22,887 bases of DNA from UBA4717 sp045536775 (GTDB lineage: Bacteria > Bacillota > Clostridia > Oscillospirales > CAG-272). The notes under the pieces were generated by a model that saw only the letters and a list, made by a program, of their open reading frames with translations, made no database searches and was not told the DNA's origin. The stretch covers positions 1 to 22,887 of the forward strand of contig JAZSOD010000051.1 in assembly GCA_045536775.1 (NCBI GenBank), in the 5' to 3' direction. Positions 22,182-22,887 of this stretch are shown here, piece by piece. The first letter of the stretch is position 1. Each line of letters starts with the position of its first letter. The position numbers were made by a program, and so were the translations under genes.

Positions 22182-22887
22182 ATGAAATTTTACAACACAC
22201 TTACAAAAACCAAAGAGGAGTTTGCTCCCATCGACCCGTCCTGCGTAAAGATATACGCGTGCGGCCCGACGGTCTACAACTACTTCCACATCGGCAACGC
22301 AAGATGCTTCGTTGTGTTCGATATGCTCAGACGCTACCTTGAATACAGAGGCTACAACGTAAAGTTCGTTCAGAACTTTACCGACATCGACGATAAGATG
22401 ATAAAGCGCGCGAACGAGGAAGGTATTACCGTACGTGACGTTGCAGAGAAGTATATCGGTGAGTACTTCACCGACGCAAAGGGGCTCGGCGTTACCCCCG
22501 CAACCATTCACCCCAAGGCTACCGAAAACATCGACGAGATAATCGACATCGTAAAGACTCTTATCGACAGAGGTCACGCGTACGAGCAGAACGGCGACGT
22601 TTACTTCCGTACCAAGACCTTCAGAGAATACGGCAAGCTTTCCCACATGCCCATCGACGAGCTTGAGGCTGGTGCGCGTATCGAGGTCGGCGAGCAGAAG
22701 GAGAACGCTCTCGACTTTACTCTCTGGAAGGCGGCAAAGCCCGGAGAGCCGAGCTGGGAGAGCCCGTGGGGTCTCGGCAGACCCGGTTGGCATATCGAAT
22801 GCTCTGCAATGGTGCTCAAGTACCTCGGCACGTCTATCGACTTCCATTGCGGCGGTCAGGACCTGACCTTCCCCCACCACGAAAACG
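22182..22887 (+). CDS. cysS: CysS, cysteinyl-tRNA synthetase (3' end outside window)
   Basis: A class I synthetase that charges tRNA-Cys. The 235 codons visible show the zinc-binding Cys27 in ACGPTVYNYFHIGN with the HIGN signature at 36-39, the FVQNFTDIDDKMIKRA segment, the WHIECS zinc motif with Cys207 near 22800, and GGQDLTFPHHEN at the window edge, which carries zinc ligand His and the start of the catalytic HHEN. The KMSK loop and anticodon domain lie beyond 22887. The ATG at 22182 has GGAG at 22172-22175. No in-frame stop occurs before the edge. It is the second gene of the T-box-controlled operon. Confidence 0.97.
   Translation, partial: MKFYNTLTKTKEEFAPIDPSCVKIYACGPTVYNYFHIGNARCFVVFDMLRRYLEYRGYNVKFVQNFTDIDDKMIKRANEEGITVRDVAEKYIGEYFTDAKGLGVTPATIHPKATENIDEIIDIVKTLIDRGHAYEQNGDVYFRTKTFREYGKLSHMPIDELEAGARIEVGEQKENALDFTLWKAAKPGEPSWESPWGLGRPGWHIECSAMVLKYLGTSIDFHCGGQDLTFPHHEN

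Noticed and set aside
21942..22880. A 312-residue minus-strand open frame opposite cysE and cysS
   Set aside because: It is the antisense shadow of two clearly recognised genes with strong codon structure on the plus strand.
1..22887. CRISPR arrays, prophage genes, transposases, tRNA or rRNA genes
   Set aside because: None was seen on either strand; the only repeats found are the inverted-repeat element and the short tandem repeat in the adaptor.

Overview
The window looks like a stretch of chromosome from a low-to-mid GC Firmicute of class Clostridia, most likely an uncultured gut or rumen Oscillospiraceae/Ruminococcaceae-type bacterium. The basis is the gene families (a DUF975 membrane protein, an SLH-domain surface protein, AsnA, an ABC-F of the YdiF type, QueH), a T-box leader, TTGACA/TATAAT-like promoters, AGGAGG-type ribosome binding sites and several TTG starts. 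The species is inference. No rRNA, tRNA, CRISPR array, phage gene or transposase gene was seen.

Layout. (1) 1-3052: the end of an arginine biosynthesis operon, argJ (cut by the window edge), argB and argD, closed by a strong terminator. (2) 3244-5148: an ABC-F ATPase with its own promoter. (3) 5167-6717: queH on the minus strand, diverging from a membrane-anchored SGNH hydrolase. (4) 6760-11182: a minus-strand run of a 994-residue surface protein, a ribokinase-family kinase and ruvX. (5) 11391-11975: a DUF975 membrane protein on the plus strand. (6) 12020-17501: a minus-strand operon of a membrane-fusion adaptor, a MacB-type ATPase, a MacB-type permease and an SLH surface protein. The ATPase reading frame has an amber stop exactly at the Q-loop glutamine. 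(7) 17684-19323: a DUF1643 gene translationally coupled to asnA. (8) 19389-19850: a non-coding element with long imperfect terminal inverted repeats made of matched hairpins, MITE-like. (9) 19987-21117: an iron-type alcohol dehydrogenase on the minus strand. (10) 21223-22887: a T-box leader with cysteine codons in its specifier loop, followed by cysE and cysS (cut by the window edge).

How the genes work together. argJ-argB-argD carry out the acetylated steps from glutamate towards ornithine. The adaptor-ATPase-permease set resembles the YknXYZ/MacAB class of exporters and is linked to a cell-wall SLH protein. The T-box explains how cysE (cysteine precursor synthesis) and cysS (tRNA-Cys charging) can be induced together when cysteine is scarce.

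The two points most worth following up are the inverted-repeat hairpin element at 19389-19850 and the single in-frame amber codon in the ABC ATPase. Next come the tandemly duplicated adaptor and the large surface protein, which resembles a glycoside-hydrolase-like family but seems to lack the expected acidic residue.
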